Notes under the pieces: model-generated
Databases searched by the model: none
The model's input: only the letters and a program-made list of their open reading frames with translations
What the model was told of the DNA's origin: nothing
NCBI RefSeq assembly: GCF_002385225.1
Contig: NZ_DGDC01000037.1
Span: 1-17,474, forward strand
Reading direction: 5' to 3'
DNA from: Psychrobacter sp. UBA3962
GTDB taxonomy: Bacteria; Pseudomonadota; Gammaproteobacteria; Pseudomonadales; Moraxellaceae
Length of the DNA: 17,474 nt
Shown here: piece after piece, positions 8,541-15,859 of the stretch
Layout: every line of letters begins with the position of its first letter
How positions within the stretch are numbered: the stretch's first letter is position 1
Made by a program: the position numbers and the translations under genes

Positions 8541-8700
8541 GCGCCTATCTTACTATTCACTTGACCTCCTCCTCTCGCTAAACCGAGGGGATTCCTACAG
8601 CTAGACGGCCAAGCCCGACCGCGAGGATGTTCTTAGCAGCATTAATATCTCTATCATGCCATGTGCCACACTCAGCACAAGTCCATCCTCTTATTCGCAA
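8541..8700 (-). ncRNA. Predicted omega-RNA region of the TnpB element (3' end of tnpB plus right end)
   Basis: In IS200/IS605-type elements the 3' end of the tnpB transcript, with the right-end hairpin, forms the guide RNA used by TnpB; the guide segment is copied from the flanking DNA. Here the tnpB stop codon lies within the right-end hairpin (8571-8590). The element seems to end near the TTGAC at 8561-8565, which would make the minus-strand bases 8560 down to about 8541 the guide. The limits are inferred by analogy; the 5' limit is arbitrary. Confidence 0.35.
8571..8590 (-). repeat. Right-end hairpin of the IS element
   Basis: CCTCTCG (8571-8577) and CGAGGGG (8584-8590) pair with one mismatch around CTAAAC. 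The stop codon of tnpB (8578-8580) lies in the loop. This overlap of stop codon and right-end hairpin is typical of IS1341-type elements. Confidence 0.65.
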
Positions 8701-9684
8701 GCCTGCTCTACCTTTCGGACTACTGTCACTTATTTTGTGGCAGTACGAGCAGGTCTGGGTAGTGTAACTCTCATTTACGATCTCAAGCTGACAACCTGCA
8801 TGCTTGCATTTGTATTCCAGTTGTCGTTTAAGCTCAAACCATCCTGCATCGTATGTTGATTTAGCTAGATTGGTTTTCCTAGTTGTAAATGAGCGAGATT
8901 TAACATCACCAACCACAATTAAGCTGTTATCTTTAACAAGCTTGGTGGTGAATTTATGAATTAAGTCTAATCTTGTATTTTTAATTTTGGCGTGGATTGC
9001 TTTAACACGTTTTTTATTGTTAGCACGCTGAGCGATAGCAAGCTTTTTAGCCCATTTTTGAGTCTGCTTAATAGTAAGTTTATCACCCATTGAGGTAGTA
9101 GCAGACTCTTTTAAGCCTAAATCAATTCCAACGCTGCCCTTACCACTTACTTGCTTAGGATGGTCTTTAACGGTGATACACGCATACCAACGATTACGAC
9201 TGTCTTGTACTATCTCAAGCGTGTTGATTTGATATAGGCTTAGATTGTAGCTATCGAATACATCGATGATAAGCTTTTGACCTTTAGATAGCGATAGCTG
9301 TATGGTTGATTTAAGTGCCTTCTTACCTGTCTGCCTTGTTTGCAAATACTTTATAGCAGATTTTTTAAAAGGTATCCATCCCAATGATTTACGCTTGACA
9401 TCAGCTCTATTAGTACGCCAGTTAAGTTTGGCTTTTTTAAATTGTTTACGTGATTTAGCGTGTGTCTCATTGATAGCCTGTAAGGTCTGACTGTGTAATC
9501 CTAAATACTCACTGCTACCTTTGGTGTACTGATTTAAATCATAAGCACTAAAAAACTTACCGGTACGTTTTAGATGCTCAAAACTTAACGCATTAACATA
9601 GTTCCACACGAAGTTCACTGAACCGCTTAGCTGATTCAGCTCTTTTATGTGCTTGTCTTTAATGCGTAGTTTGAGGGTTTTCAT
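8578..9684 (-). CDS. tnpB: TnpB, IS1341-type RNA-guided endonuclease family protein
   Basis: The 368-residue protein is full length for the family. It has the N-terminal helical domain with WNYVN (27-31), the RuvC-I motif GIDLG with Asp188, an intact zinc ribbon CSYC...CAEC (Cys312, 315, 336, 339) and the RuvC-III motif HDRDINAAKNI (343-353, Asp346). TnpB proteins are RNA-guided nucleases that help the element persist. At the usual RuvC-II position the sequence is VVGDVKS (Gly259-Asp260) rather than an Ile/Val-Glu-Asp-Leu motif. A conserved-looking Glu305 in VNESYTTQ may replace it. The ATG at 9684 has no SD. There are no internal stops, so the gene appears intact although the end hairpins have mismatches. 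A terminator lies 83 bp downstream. Confidence 0.92.
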   Translation of the reverse strand: MKTLKLRIKDKHIKELNQLSGSVNFVWNYVNALSFEHLKRTGKFFSAYDLNQYTKGSSEYLGLHSQTLQAINETHAKSRKQFKKAKLNWRTNRADVKRKSLGWIPFKKSAIKYLQTRQTGKKALKSTIQLSLSKGQKLIIDVFDSYNLSLYQINTLEIVQDSRNRWYACITVKDHPKQVSGKGSVGIDLGLKESATTSMGDKLTIKQTQKWAKKLAIAQRANNKKRVKAIHAKIKNTRLDLIHKFTTKLVKDNSLIVVGDVKSRSFTTRKTNLAKSTYDAGWFELKRQLEYKCKHAGCQLEIVNESYTTQTCSYCHKISDSSPKGRAGLRIRGWTCAECGTWHDRDINAAKNILAVGLGRLAVGIPSV

Positions 9685-9737
9685 ATATTCAGTATGGCGA
9701 GGTTAGTTTTAACTTACAACCTTTTAAGTACTGCTCA

Positions 9738-9778
9738 CGACAATACCTGTCGCCTTATATCTACACACTGAAGTGGGT
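9738..9778 (-). repeat. Left-end hairpins of the IS element
   Basis: Two hairpins lie upstream of tnpB. CGACA (9738-9742) pairs with TGTCG (9748-9752). A longer imperfect stem covers 9763-9778 (ACACACT with one mismatch against AGTGGGT). IS605-type left ends carry such a subterminal hairpin, which TnpA recognises as single-stranded DNA. Confidence 0.6.
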
Positions 9779-9830
9779 GGTTTTACGGCGACTGGTGATA
9801 ATAGGCTTTTAAAGGGACTTTTATAATAAC

Positions 9831-9847
9831 CTGTTTATGACAAACAG
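9831..9847 (-). terminator. Weak stem-loop just after sohB
   Basis: CTGTTT (9831-9836) pairs with AAACAG (9842-9847) around ATGAC. It starts 2 bp past the sohB stop on the minus strand. The tract after it (GTTATTAT) is only partly T-rich. It is a possible weak terminator; the IS element begins a few tens of bases further on. Confidence 0.35.
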
Positions 9848-9849
9848 CC

Positions 9850-10848
9850 TTAAAACTTCAAGCGCTTATCTTGTTCAATTTTGCTCATCACTTCTGGCAG
9901 TTTATCGCCAATCGCCATCAAGGCAGATTTGGTGGCCGTACTCACCACACCCGACACTGCCGAATGTGCAGCATTTGCCAAGCCTAATTTCTCTGCAAAG
10001 GTGGGTTTTTGACGCGAAAGCAGTGCGTAGGCTTGATGATTTTCCATTTGTTTTAATAAATAAGCATCCGAAGTGCTTAGTTCGTCTACTAAGTTCAATT
10101 TAAGCGCATCTTCCCCATACCAATGATCGCCATTGGCTACTTTTGATAGGTCAAGCTGAGGACGATAAGTGGTCACAAAATGCTTAAATAATTCATGAGT
10201 CTGTTCTAGCTCTTCAGTATATTTGGCACGGTCTTCATCATCATTTTCACCAAACATAGTGACCGTACGCTTATACTCACCTGCAGTGAACATTTCATAA
10301 TCGATGTCATGTTTTTTTAGCCATTTATTGAAGTTTGGGATTTGTGACACTACCCCAATAGACCCTACTACCGCAAAGGGCGCAGCTAAGATTTTATCTG
10401 CCACACAGGCCATCATATAACCGCCACTGGCTGCAATCTTGTCCACACAGATAGTAAGCGTTAGTCCTGCCTCTTTAAGACGTACCAATTGCGCTGCTGC
10501 CAGTCCATACCCATGCACCATGCCGCCGCCTGACTCTAAGCGAACCACAACTTCATCGTCTTTATTGGCGGTACTGATAATTGTGCTGATCTCTTCACGT
10601 AAGTGCTTTACTGCAGAAGCTTTAATATCGCCATCGAAATCCAAAACAAAGATTCTTTTCTCTTTTTTCTTAGATTTACCTTTGTCTTTTAGTTTCTGTT
10701 TGGCTTTTTTTGCCAGTGCTTTTTGAAATTGTTTTACTGCATTTTTATCTTCTGTCGCTTCAATTAAACTTTTGCGACGTTGCTCTTGGCTTTTATTTAG
10801 ATGAATAACTTTTAATTCAACAGGATTCTTGGCAGGATGAAACAACAT
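9850..10848 (-). CDS. sohB: SohB-type S49 peptidase (signal peptide peptidase family)
   Basis: From about residue 65 the protein closely follows SohB: the FVLDFDGDI start of the domain, RLESGGGMVHGYGLAAAQL (103-121), VDKIAASGGYMMACVADKI (135-153) with the nucleophile Ser141, and GEYKRT (190-195) with the general base Lys193. HWYGEDAL and LVDELSTSD follow. The catalytic Ser-Lys pair is therefore present. E. coli SohB is inner-membrane anchored by an N-terminal helix, but this protein starts with a polar, highly basic segment and shows no hydrophobic helix. TAA directly precedes the SD (AAGGA, 7 bases before ATG), so no in-frame extension exists and the start is well defined. It is divergent from aspS. 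It probably degrades cleaved signal peptides or abnormal proteins; where it sits in the cell is unclear. Confidence 0.9.
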   Translation of the reverse strand: MLFHPAKNPVELKVIHLNKSQEQRRKSLIEATEDKNAVKQFQKALAKKAKQKLKDKGKSKKKEKRIFVLDFDGDIKASAVKHLREEISTIISTANKDDEVVVRLESGGGMVHGYGLAAAQLVRLKEAGLTLTICVDKIAASGGYMMACVADKILAAPFAVVGSIGVVSQIPNFNKWLKKHDIDYEMFTAGEYKRTVTMFGENDDEDRAKYTEELEQTHELFKHFVTTYRPQLDLSKVANGDHWYGEDALKLNLVDELSTSDAYLLKQMENHQAYALLSRQKPTFAEKLGLANAAHSAVSGVVSTATKSALMAIGDKLPEVMSKIEQDKRLKF

Positions 10849-10872
10849 AAACTTTCCTTATCAGATAAAACT

Positions 10873-10900
10873 ATAATAGATAAAACAACTCAAAAAACAA
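10873..10900 (-). promoter_or_regulatory. Candidate sohB promoter
   Basis: On the minus strand a -35-like TTGTTT (10895-10900) and a -10-like TATTAT (10873-10878) are 16 bp apart. Transcription would begin about 18 bases before the ATG, leaving the SD AAGGA in the leader. The match is moderate and the region is AT-rich. Confidence 0.35.
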
Positions 10901-10989
10901 GACTGATATAATAACCATATATCGACATTATGTTTTTATAATATTGTTATTAATATGCGTTTGCATTTGCACATTTCAAGGGTGCTCGG

Positions 10990-11018
10990 TTGTAACAAAC
11001 GCCAATATTAGGCATAAT
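10990..11018 (+). promoter_or_regulatory. Candidate aspS promoter
   Basis: TTGTAA (10990-10995) and CATAAT (11013-11018) are 17 bp apart, giving a leader of about 79 bases before the aspS ATG. A second candidate nearer the gene is TTGAGA (11041-11046) with TATAAT (11062-11067), but its 15-bp spacing is short. Three 7-bp GCGTTTG/CAAACGC elements overlap this region. Confidence 0.4.
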
Positions 11019-11103
11019 GTGCGTTTGATAAAAATTCTAATTGAGATAACCTTCTTAATTTTATAATTATTCTTTTTGATAACTGATAGGTAGTGGACAG
11101 TTT

Positions 11104-12909
11104 ATGAAGCGTACCGAGTATTGTGGGGCAGTAACCGAAGCGTTGCTAGAGCAAACCATCACTGTAAAAGGATGGATTCACCGTCGCCGTGACCACGGTG
11201 GTGTAATCTTCTTAGATATGCGTGACCGTGAAGGTATCCTACAGGTTGTAATTGACCCAGATACACCAGAGGCTTTTGCAACAGCCGATGCCGCCCGTCC
11301 TGAGTATGTATTACAAATCACAGGCCGTGTACGTAAGCGTTACGAAGGTACTGAAAACCAAAATATGACCAGCGGTCAAGTAGAGCTATTAGCCAAAGAA
11401 ATTAAAGTGTTGGCTAAATCAGAAACGCCTCCATTCCCTCTTAACGATGAAAACACCACGGTAAATGAAGACCTACGTCTTAAATACCGTTATTTGGACA
11501 TGCGTCGCCCACAAATGCAGGAGCGTATGGTTTTCCGTGCTAAGGCCACTTCTACTATTCGTCGTTATTTAGACGACCATGGTTTCTTAGACGTTGAAAC
11601 CCCAATCCTAACTCGTGCTACGCCAGAAGGTGCTCGTGACTATCTTGTGCCATCACGTACGCGTCCAGGTAACTTCTTTGCTTTACCACAGTCACCACAG
11701 CTGTTTAAACAGTTATTAATGGTGTCAGGTTTTGATCGTTATTATCAAATTGCTAAGTGTTTCCGTGACGAAGACTTACGTGCTGACCGTCAGCCAGAAT
11801 TCACTCAGGTGGACATCGAAACTTCTTTCTTAACTGAAGAAGAAATCATGAGCATCAACGAAGGTTTAATTCAAAACCTATTCAAAACTATGCTTGATGT
11901 AGACTTAGGTGAATTCCCACGCATGACTTACGCAGATGCGATGCGTGACTATGCTTCAGATAAGCCAGACTTACGTATTCCATTAAAATTAGTTGACGTA
12001 GCTGACTTAATGCAAGGCGTTGAGTTCAAAGTATTCGCTGGCCCTGCTAACGATCCTAAAGGCCGTGTGGCTGCGCTACGTGTACCAAATGGTGGTTCAC
12101 TAACCCGTAAGCAAATTGATGAATATACCAAATATGTAGGTATTTATGGCGCTCGTGGTTTAGCGTACATAAAAGTAAATGATGTCACTAACATCAACAA
12201 TGGTGTGGATAAAGAGTCTGGCTTACAATCACCAATCATCAAAAATATGAGCGACGACGTATTGGTAAGCCTAATTGAGCGTACAGAAGCTCAAGACGGC
12301 GACATCATTTTCTTCGGTGCTGATAAAGCGAAGATTGTTAATGATGCTATGGGTGCGTTACGTGTCAAGATTGGTCTAGACATGAATATGGAAACCTGTG
12401 AGTGGGCACCGCTGTGGGTGGTTGACTTCCCAATGTTTGAAGAGACTGATGATGGTAAGTGGACCTCTATGCACCACCCATTCACTATGCCTAAAGGCTC
12501 AGTTGAAGAGTTGAAAAACAGCCCAGAAACTGCCCTATCTATCGCTTACGATATGGTATTAAACGGTACTGAAATCGGTGGTGGTAGCTTACGTATTAAC
12601 ACGGTAGAGATGCAGCGTGCAGTATTTGATGCTCTAGGTATCTCTGAAGAAGAAGCCAATGAGAAATTCAGCTTCTTACTAGATGCGCTTAAGTTTGGTG
12701 CGCCTCCGCACGGTGGCTTAGCATTCGGTCTAGACCGTCTAATCATGTTAATGGTTGGCGCCAGCTCTATCCGTGACGTGATTGCCTTCCCGAAAACTAA
12801 AACAGCTGACTGTCCATTGACACAGGCTCCTGCGGAAGTAGATAGTCGTCAGCTTCGTGAATTGGGCATTCGTGTTCGTGAAAAAGCTCAAGCTGAGTCT
12901 AAAGAGTAA
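11104..12909 (+). CDS. aspS: Aspartate--tRNA ligase, bacterial type, probably non-discriminating
   Basis: This cytosolic class IIb aminoacyl-tRNA synthetase has an N-terminal OB-fold anticodon domain (about 1-105). The catalytic core includes the motif 1 region with FLDVETPILTRATPEGARDY, motif 2 FRDEDLRADRQPEFTQVD (from residue 220), and motif 3 GGLAFGLDRL (from 537). A GAD insertion lies at about 290-420. The length of 601 residues matches bacterial AspRS. In the anticodon-binding domain, residue 31 is His (RRRDHGG) and residue 82 is Gly (YEGTEN). Pseudomonas aeruginosa AspRS, which also charges tRNA-Asn, has His and Gly here, whereas the discriminating E. coli enzyme has Leu and Lys. This enzyme may thus make Asp-tRNA-Asn for GatCAB. 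The start ATG has a GGA 8 bases upstream. No terminator follows before the LOS block. Confidence 0.98.
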   Translation: MKRTEYCGAVTEALLEQTITVKGWIHRRRDHGGVIFLDMRDREGILQVVIDPDTPEAFATADAARPEYVLQITGRVRKRYEGTENQNMTSGQVELLAKEIKVLAKSETPPFPLNDENTTVNEDLRLKYRYLDMRRPQMQERMVFRAKATSTIRRYLDDHGFLDVETPILTRATPEGARDYLVPSRTRPGNFFALPQSPQLFKQLLMVSGFDRYYQIAKCFRDEDLRADRQPEFTQVDIETSFLTEEEIMSINEGLIQNLFKTMLDVDLGEFPRMTYADAMRDYASDKPDLRIPLKLVDVADLMQGVEFKVFAGPANDPKGRVAALRVPNGGSLTRKQIDEYTKYVGIYGARGLAYIKVNDVTNINNGVDKESGLQSPIIKNMSDDVLVSLIERTEAQDGDIIFFGADKAKIVNDAMGALRVKIGLDMNMETCEWAPLWVVDFPMFEETDDGKWTSMHHPFTMPKGSVEELKNSPETALSIAYDMVLNGTEIGGGSLRINTVEMQRAVFDALGISEEEANEKFSFLLDALKFGAPPHGGLAFGLDRLIMLMVGASSIRDVIAFPKTKTADCPLTQAPAEVDSRQLRELGIRVREKAQAESKE

Positions 12910-12975
12910 TTAATGGTTTATAACCAATACTCTTTTAAACTATTTGCTGATTCTAAATATCAGTAAATTTTGTTA

Positions 12976-13017
12976 GTAAGGCGATAGCTGGCTGCTCATG
13001 ATTCAGTCTCGCCTTAC
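12976..13017 (+). repeat. Long stem-loop in the leader of the acyltransferase gene
   Basis: GTAAGGCGA (12976-12984) pairs perfectly with TCGCCTTAC (13009-13017) around a 24-base loop that can pair further. It lacks a T tract, so it does not look like a terminator of aspS. It ends 16 bp before the acyltransferase ATG. Immediately after it a five-codon open frame, ATG at 13020 to TGA at 13037 (MSELI), overlaps that ATG as ATGA. The element could affect translation or message stability; its function is unknown. Confidence 0.5.
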
Positions 13018-13033
13018 GTATGAGTGAACTGAT

Positions 13034-13936
13034 ATGAATCCATTCAATGTATTTAAATATGTGCCATTGTCCGTTATGCGGGCATTGGCACTTTTTGTCG
13101 CTTGGATTGCCATTTTAATTCCTGATTTAAAAATCAAGCGTAACATCCGTATCAATTTGCGGTTAGCTTATCCAGAATTTTCTGAAGAAGAGTGCGACTC
13201 TTTCACTAAGACAGTTATTAAAAATCAAGCATTAATCGCTGTTGAATCCATCAAATGCTGGGCCATGGAGCCTGAGTGGAGCCTCGCTCAGATTGAGAAC
13301 GTATATAATAAAGAAATTTTTGATGAAGCTTTGGCCAATCCTAATGGCATGCTAGCCATTGTTCCTCATTTAGGAACTTGGGAGGTGATGAATGCTTGGA
13401 TCAATCAATTCGGCTCACCCACTATTTTATACAAACCAGTTAAACATAAAGCTGTCAATGACTTTATTTTAGCGGGGCGACAACGCCTTAATGCCACTTT
13501 GGTTCCTACAGATGCATCAGGGGTTAAAGCTATTTTTAAAACCCTAAAATCTGGTGGATTTAGTATTGTCTTACCGGATCATGTTCCTCAACCTTCAGGC
13601 GGTGTCATCGTCCCTTTCTTTGGTATTGAGACCTTAAGTAGCACCTTGGCCCCTAAACTTGCCAGCAAAACCAAATGTGCTTTAGTAGGTCTAACTTGCA
13701 TACGCAACAGTAATAACAGATTTGATATATTCTGTACTAAATTAGACGATCCTGACCTTTATTCTCGTAATATTGAAGTGGCTACTTACGCATTAAATGC
13801 TGCTATGGAAAAGATGATTAAAGTCTGCCCCAGTAGTTATATGTGGAGCTATAGAAGATTTAAACATATTCCCAACCTTGGTAATCCCTATAAAGCCACT
13901 AATGAGCAGTTAATTGAGTATCTTAAAAATAAGTAA
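13034..13936 (+). CDS. LpxL/HtrB-family lipid A acyltransferase
   Basis: This is an inner-membrane acyltransferase of the LpxL/LpxM superfamily, which adds secondary acyl chains from acyl-ACP to Kdo-lipid A. It has an N-terminal hydrophobic anchor (about 14-30). The catalytic HX4E motif is in PHLGTWE (His112, Glu117). Downstream are LPDHVPQPSGGVIVPFFG (about 185-202), with the conserved Asp and PFFG, and a C-terminal SSYMWSYRRFKHIP, the family's Y-x-W-x-x-RRFK signature. The length of 300 residues is usual. LpxL and LpxM paralogues cannot be told apart here, so I give no symbol. It heads the run of glycosyltransferase genes on the same strand, which fits LOS synthesis. No good SD precedes the ATG. 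The start overlaps a five-codon frame. Confidence 0.9.
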   Translation: MNPFNVFKYVPLSVMRALALFVAWIAILIPDLKIKRNIRINLRLAYPEFSEEECDSFTKTVIKNQALIAVESIKCWAMEPEWSLAQIENVYNKEIFDEALANPNGMLAIVPHLGTWEVMNAWINQFGSPTILYKPVKHKAVNDFILAGRQRLNATLVPTDASGVKAIFKTLKSGGFSIVLPDHVPQPSGGVIVPFFGIETLSSTLAPKLASKTKCALVGLTCIRNSNNRFDIFCTKLDDPDLYSRNIEVATYALNAAMEKMIKVCPSSYMWSYRRFKHIPNLGNPYKATNEQLIEYLKNK

Positions 13937-13996
13937 AGCATTAGTATTGGCGTATTAAGATATTAAATAAATTCAAATACAAACTAGGATATTAAA

Positions 13997-14752
13997 GTGT
14001 CTGATAATAAAGAAAATCGCTATATCATCTGTATGAAATGGGGCACTAAATATGGCCCTGAATATGTCAATCGCTTATACAATATGGTTAAACGACATCT
14101 AACTTTAGATTTTCAGATGGTATGCTTAACCGATGATGAGACTGGTATTGACCCTAATGTTCGCTGCTACCGTATTCCTGAGCTTAATTTGCCCGACGGC
14201 TTACCTGAGCGTGGCTGGAAAAAGCTAACCACCTTCAAGCCTGAGCTATATGATTTAAAAGGGACTACGTTATTTTTAGACATCGATATCGTTATTGTCG
14301 ATAATATTGATGCTTTTTTTGAATACGAAGCAGAACATGAAGACAGCGTGGTAATTATCCGGGATTGGAAAAAGCCTTGGCGTATGATTGGCAACAGCTC
14401 AGTATATCGATTCAAAGTTGGTCAAAATACCTATCCTGATTTGTTGAGTAATTTTGAACGTAACTTTTCAACCATACGCAACGAAGTCCGCCATGAGCAA
14501 GCCTATTTATCCAATTATTTACGTAAGCATCATCATCTAGAATATTGGGATAAATCTTGGTGTGTCAGCTTTAAGTATCAGTGTATGGCGCCTACCCCAT
14601 TTAACTTCATCAAAGCCCCCAGCTTGCCTGAAGGTGCTAAGATTATTATTTTTCATGGCGAGATTAATCCACCAGATGCTATCAAAGGCGGTGGCGGTAA
14701 ATGGTACCGTCATGTTAAACCTAGCCCTTGGCTTAAAGAGTATTGGAAGTAA
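13997..14752 (+). CDS. Putative glycosyltransferase with DxD motif (LOS block)
   Basis: The 251-residue protein is likely cytosolic or peripheral to the inner membrane. It has a nucleotide-sugar transferase look: a first strand YIICMKWGTKYG, a VCLTDD segment (42-47), RGWKKLTTFKPELYDL (72-87), the metal-binding DID motif in LFLDIDIVIVDNIDAF (Asp95, Asp97), then GNSSVYRF (132-139) and a C-terminal FHGEINPP. These features resemble GT8-like fold-A transferases, but the exact family, donor and acceptor are not recognisable. The start is GTG at 13997 with AGGA 7-10 bases upstream. Starting at the ATG at 14033 would cut the first beta strand. It lies 60 bp after the acyltransferase gene and 66 bp before the Stealth gene, consistent with one operon for the LOS outer core. 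Confidence 0.82.
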   Translation: MSDNKENRYIICMKWGTKYGPEYVNRLYNMVKRHLTLDFQMVCLTDDETGIDPNVRCYRIPELNLPDGLPERGWKKLTTFKPELYDLKGTTLFLDIDIVIVDNIDAFFEYEAEHEDSVVIIRDWKKPWRMIGNSSVYRFKVGQNTYPDLLSNFERNFSTIRNEVRHEQAYLSNYLRKHHHLEYWDKSWCVSFKYQCMAPTPFNFIKAPSLPEGAKIIIFHGEINPPDAIKGGGGKWYRHVKPSPWLKEYWK

Positions 14753-14818
14753 AAATACTCCTCTTTAATATATTACCCAAGATTTATTAGCCTAGATATT
14801 CATTGGTCCCATTGCATA

Positions 14819-15829
14819 GTGAGAACCCTTGTGACCCAGCAATCTCCCTCTCAAATAGACTTAGTTATCGCTTGGGTAGACGGTGATGACCCCAAGCTCA
14901 AACAAAAGCGTCAGTCATATCAAAAGACCACACAAGTAGCTTCTGATGCCGTCAGCGCTACCCGTTTTGCTAGTAACAATGAAATCTATTTTAATGTGGC
15001 CTCTATTCTCAAATACGTGCCCTTTTGTCGTTATATCTATATAGTCTCTGATGAGCAGCAACCCAAATTTATTGAAGAGTTCGCTGCTCAAGGTATTTGT
15101 GCCAAAGATAAGATACGCATTATTGACCACAAGCAAATATTCGCAGGCTACGAGCAGTTTCTGCCCACCTTCAATACCCGCTCTATTGAGACCATGCTGT
15201 GCAATATTCCAGGTCTATCCGATTACTTTATCTATCTTAACGATGATTTCTTTTTTAATCAGCCTGCTCAAATTGAAGACTTTTTGAATGACGGTAAGAT
15301 GGTAGTATATGGGCACTGGCGCAGCAGCTTACCGCTTAAAGCCAAACTCGACTATCGTAAGACGCTAAAGAAGTTAGTTGGTAAGCCTGTACAGCCCAAG
15401 CATGCCATTGCACAAATGCTGGGAGCAGAATTGGCTGGCATGAATAAATTTTTTGAGATACATCATTATCCACACATTGTTGATAAAAATATTTTGCGAA
15501 ACTTTTTGCTCAGTCAACCAACGCTACTGGCTAAGCAAATTCAGTATAAGTTTCGAGATGTGGAGCAGTTTAACCCCATCTCTTTGATGAACCATTTAAA
15601 AATAAAGCAGGGTGAAGTCACATTAAAACCAGAGATTACTATTAACTACTTAAAAGATGAACGCAGTGTCGATAGTTTTATCAAAGGATTGAAAGACCCT
15701 GAAATCAAATATGGCTGTATTCAAAGCATGGATCAATTGCCGTCAGATGAATTTTCTAAAGTCAATGAAGCTATGCTAACCAAGTTTAAATCTTACCTGC
15801 CTCAGTCGCTAATATCAGTGCAGGGCTAA
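14819..15829 (+). CDS. Stealth-family sugar-phosphate transferase
   Basis: Stealth proteins transfer sugar-1-phosphate units from nucleotide sugars, making phosphodiester-linked glycans in capsules and in related surface sugars. Conserved region 1 is IDLVIAWVDGDDP (13-25). Region 2 runs from RFASNNEIYF (49-58) through YIYIVSDEQQP (73-82) to LPTFNTRSIETMLCNIPGLSDYFIYLNDDFFF (115-146). Region 3 is about 213-260 (EIHHYPHIVDKN, then FRDVEQF). Region 4 is short or missing. There is no signal peptide or membrane helix. The start is GTG at 14819; a second GTG at 14831 has a slightly better SD-like GAG and is equally possible, removing four residues. It lies 30 bp before the first GT25 gene. Its presence predicts a phosphodiester-linked sugar in the LOS, or a capsule-like polymer. 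Confidence 0.88.
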   Translation: MRTLVTQQSPSQIDLVIAWVDGDDPKLKQKRQSYQKTTQVASDAVSATRFASNNEIYFNVASILKYVPFCRYIYIVSDEQQPKFIEEFAAQGICAKDKIRIIDHKQIFAGYEQFLPTFNTRSIETMLCNIPGLSDYFIYLNDDFFFNQPAQIEDFLNDGKMVVYGHWRSSLPLKAKLDYRKTLKKLVGKPVQPKHAIAQMLGAELAGMNKFFEIHHYPHIVDKNILRNFLLSQPTLLAKQIQYKFRDVEQFNPISLMNHLKIKQGEVTLKPEITINYLKDERSVDSFIKGLKDPEIKYGCIQSMDQLPSDEFSKVNEAMLTKFKSYLPQSLISVQG

Positions 15830-15859
15830 TTATTACTCACTAAAGACAAGACACCAACT

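Larger units (their letters stand above)
8561..9800 (-). mobile_element. IS200/IS605-family element, IS1341-type (tnpB only)
   Basis: The element consists of one tnpB gene flanked by short AT-rich ends with subterminal hairpins and no long terminal inverted repeats, as is usual for this family. No tnpA (Y1 transposase) is present, so it would have to be moved in trans. The right end is near 8561-8590, with a hairpin covering the tnpB stop. The left end is somewhere about 9780-9815, beyond a hairpin at 9763-9778. Both hairpins carry a mismatch, which may mean the ends are decaying. The exact boundaries and the target motif next to the left end cannot be fixed from one copy. It sits between sohB and the alpha/beta-hydrolase gene and breaks neither. 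Confidence 0.75.

Noticed and set aside
9763..9778. Left-end hairpin considered as a terminator for sohB
   Set aside because: It has a mismatch and no T tract, and fits better as the IS left-end structure.
10439..10726. Open frame on the plus strand within sohB (95 codons)
   Set aside because: Antisense to the catalytic part of sohB; its hydrophobic Phe/Leu/Ser-rich end mirrors the Lys-rich N-terminus of SohB and does not mark a membrane protein.
12976..13017. Stem-loop considered as an intrinsic terminator of aspS
   Set aside because: No T run follows on either strand, and the loop is long; a leader element is more likely.
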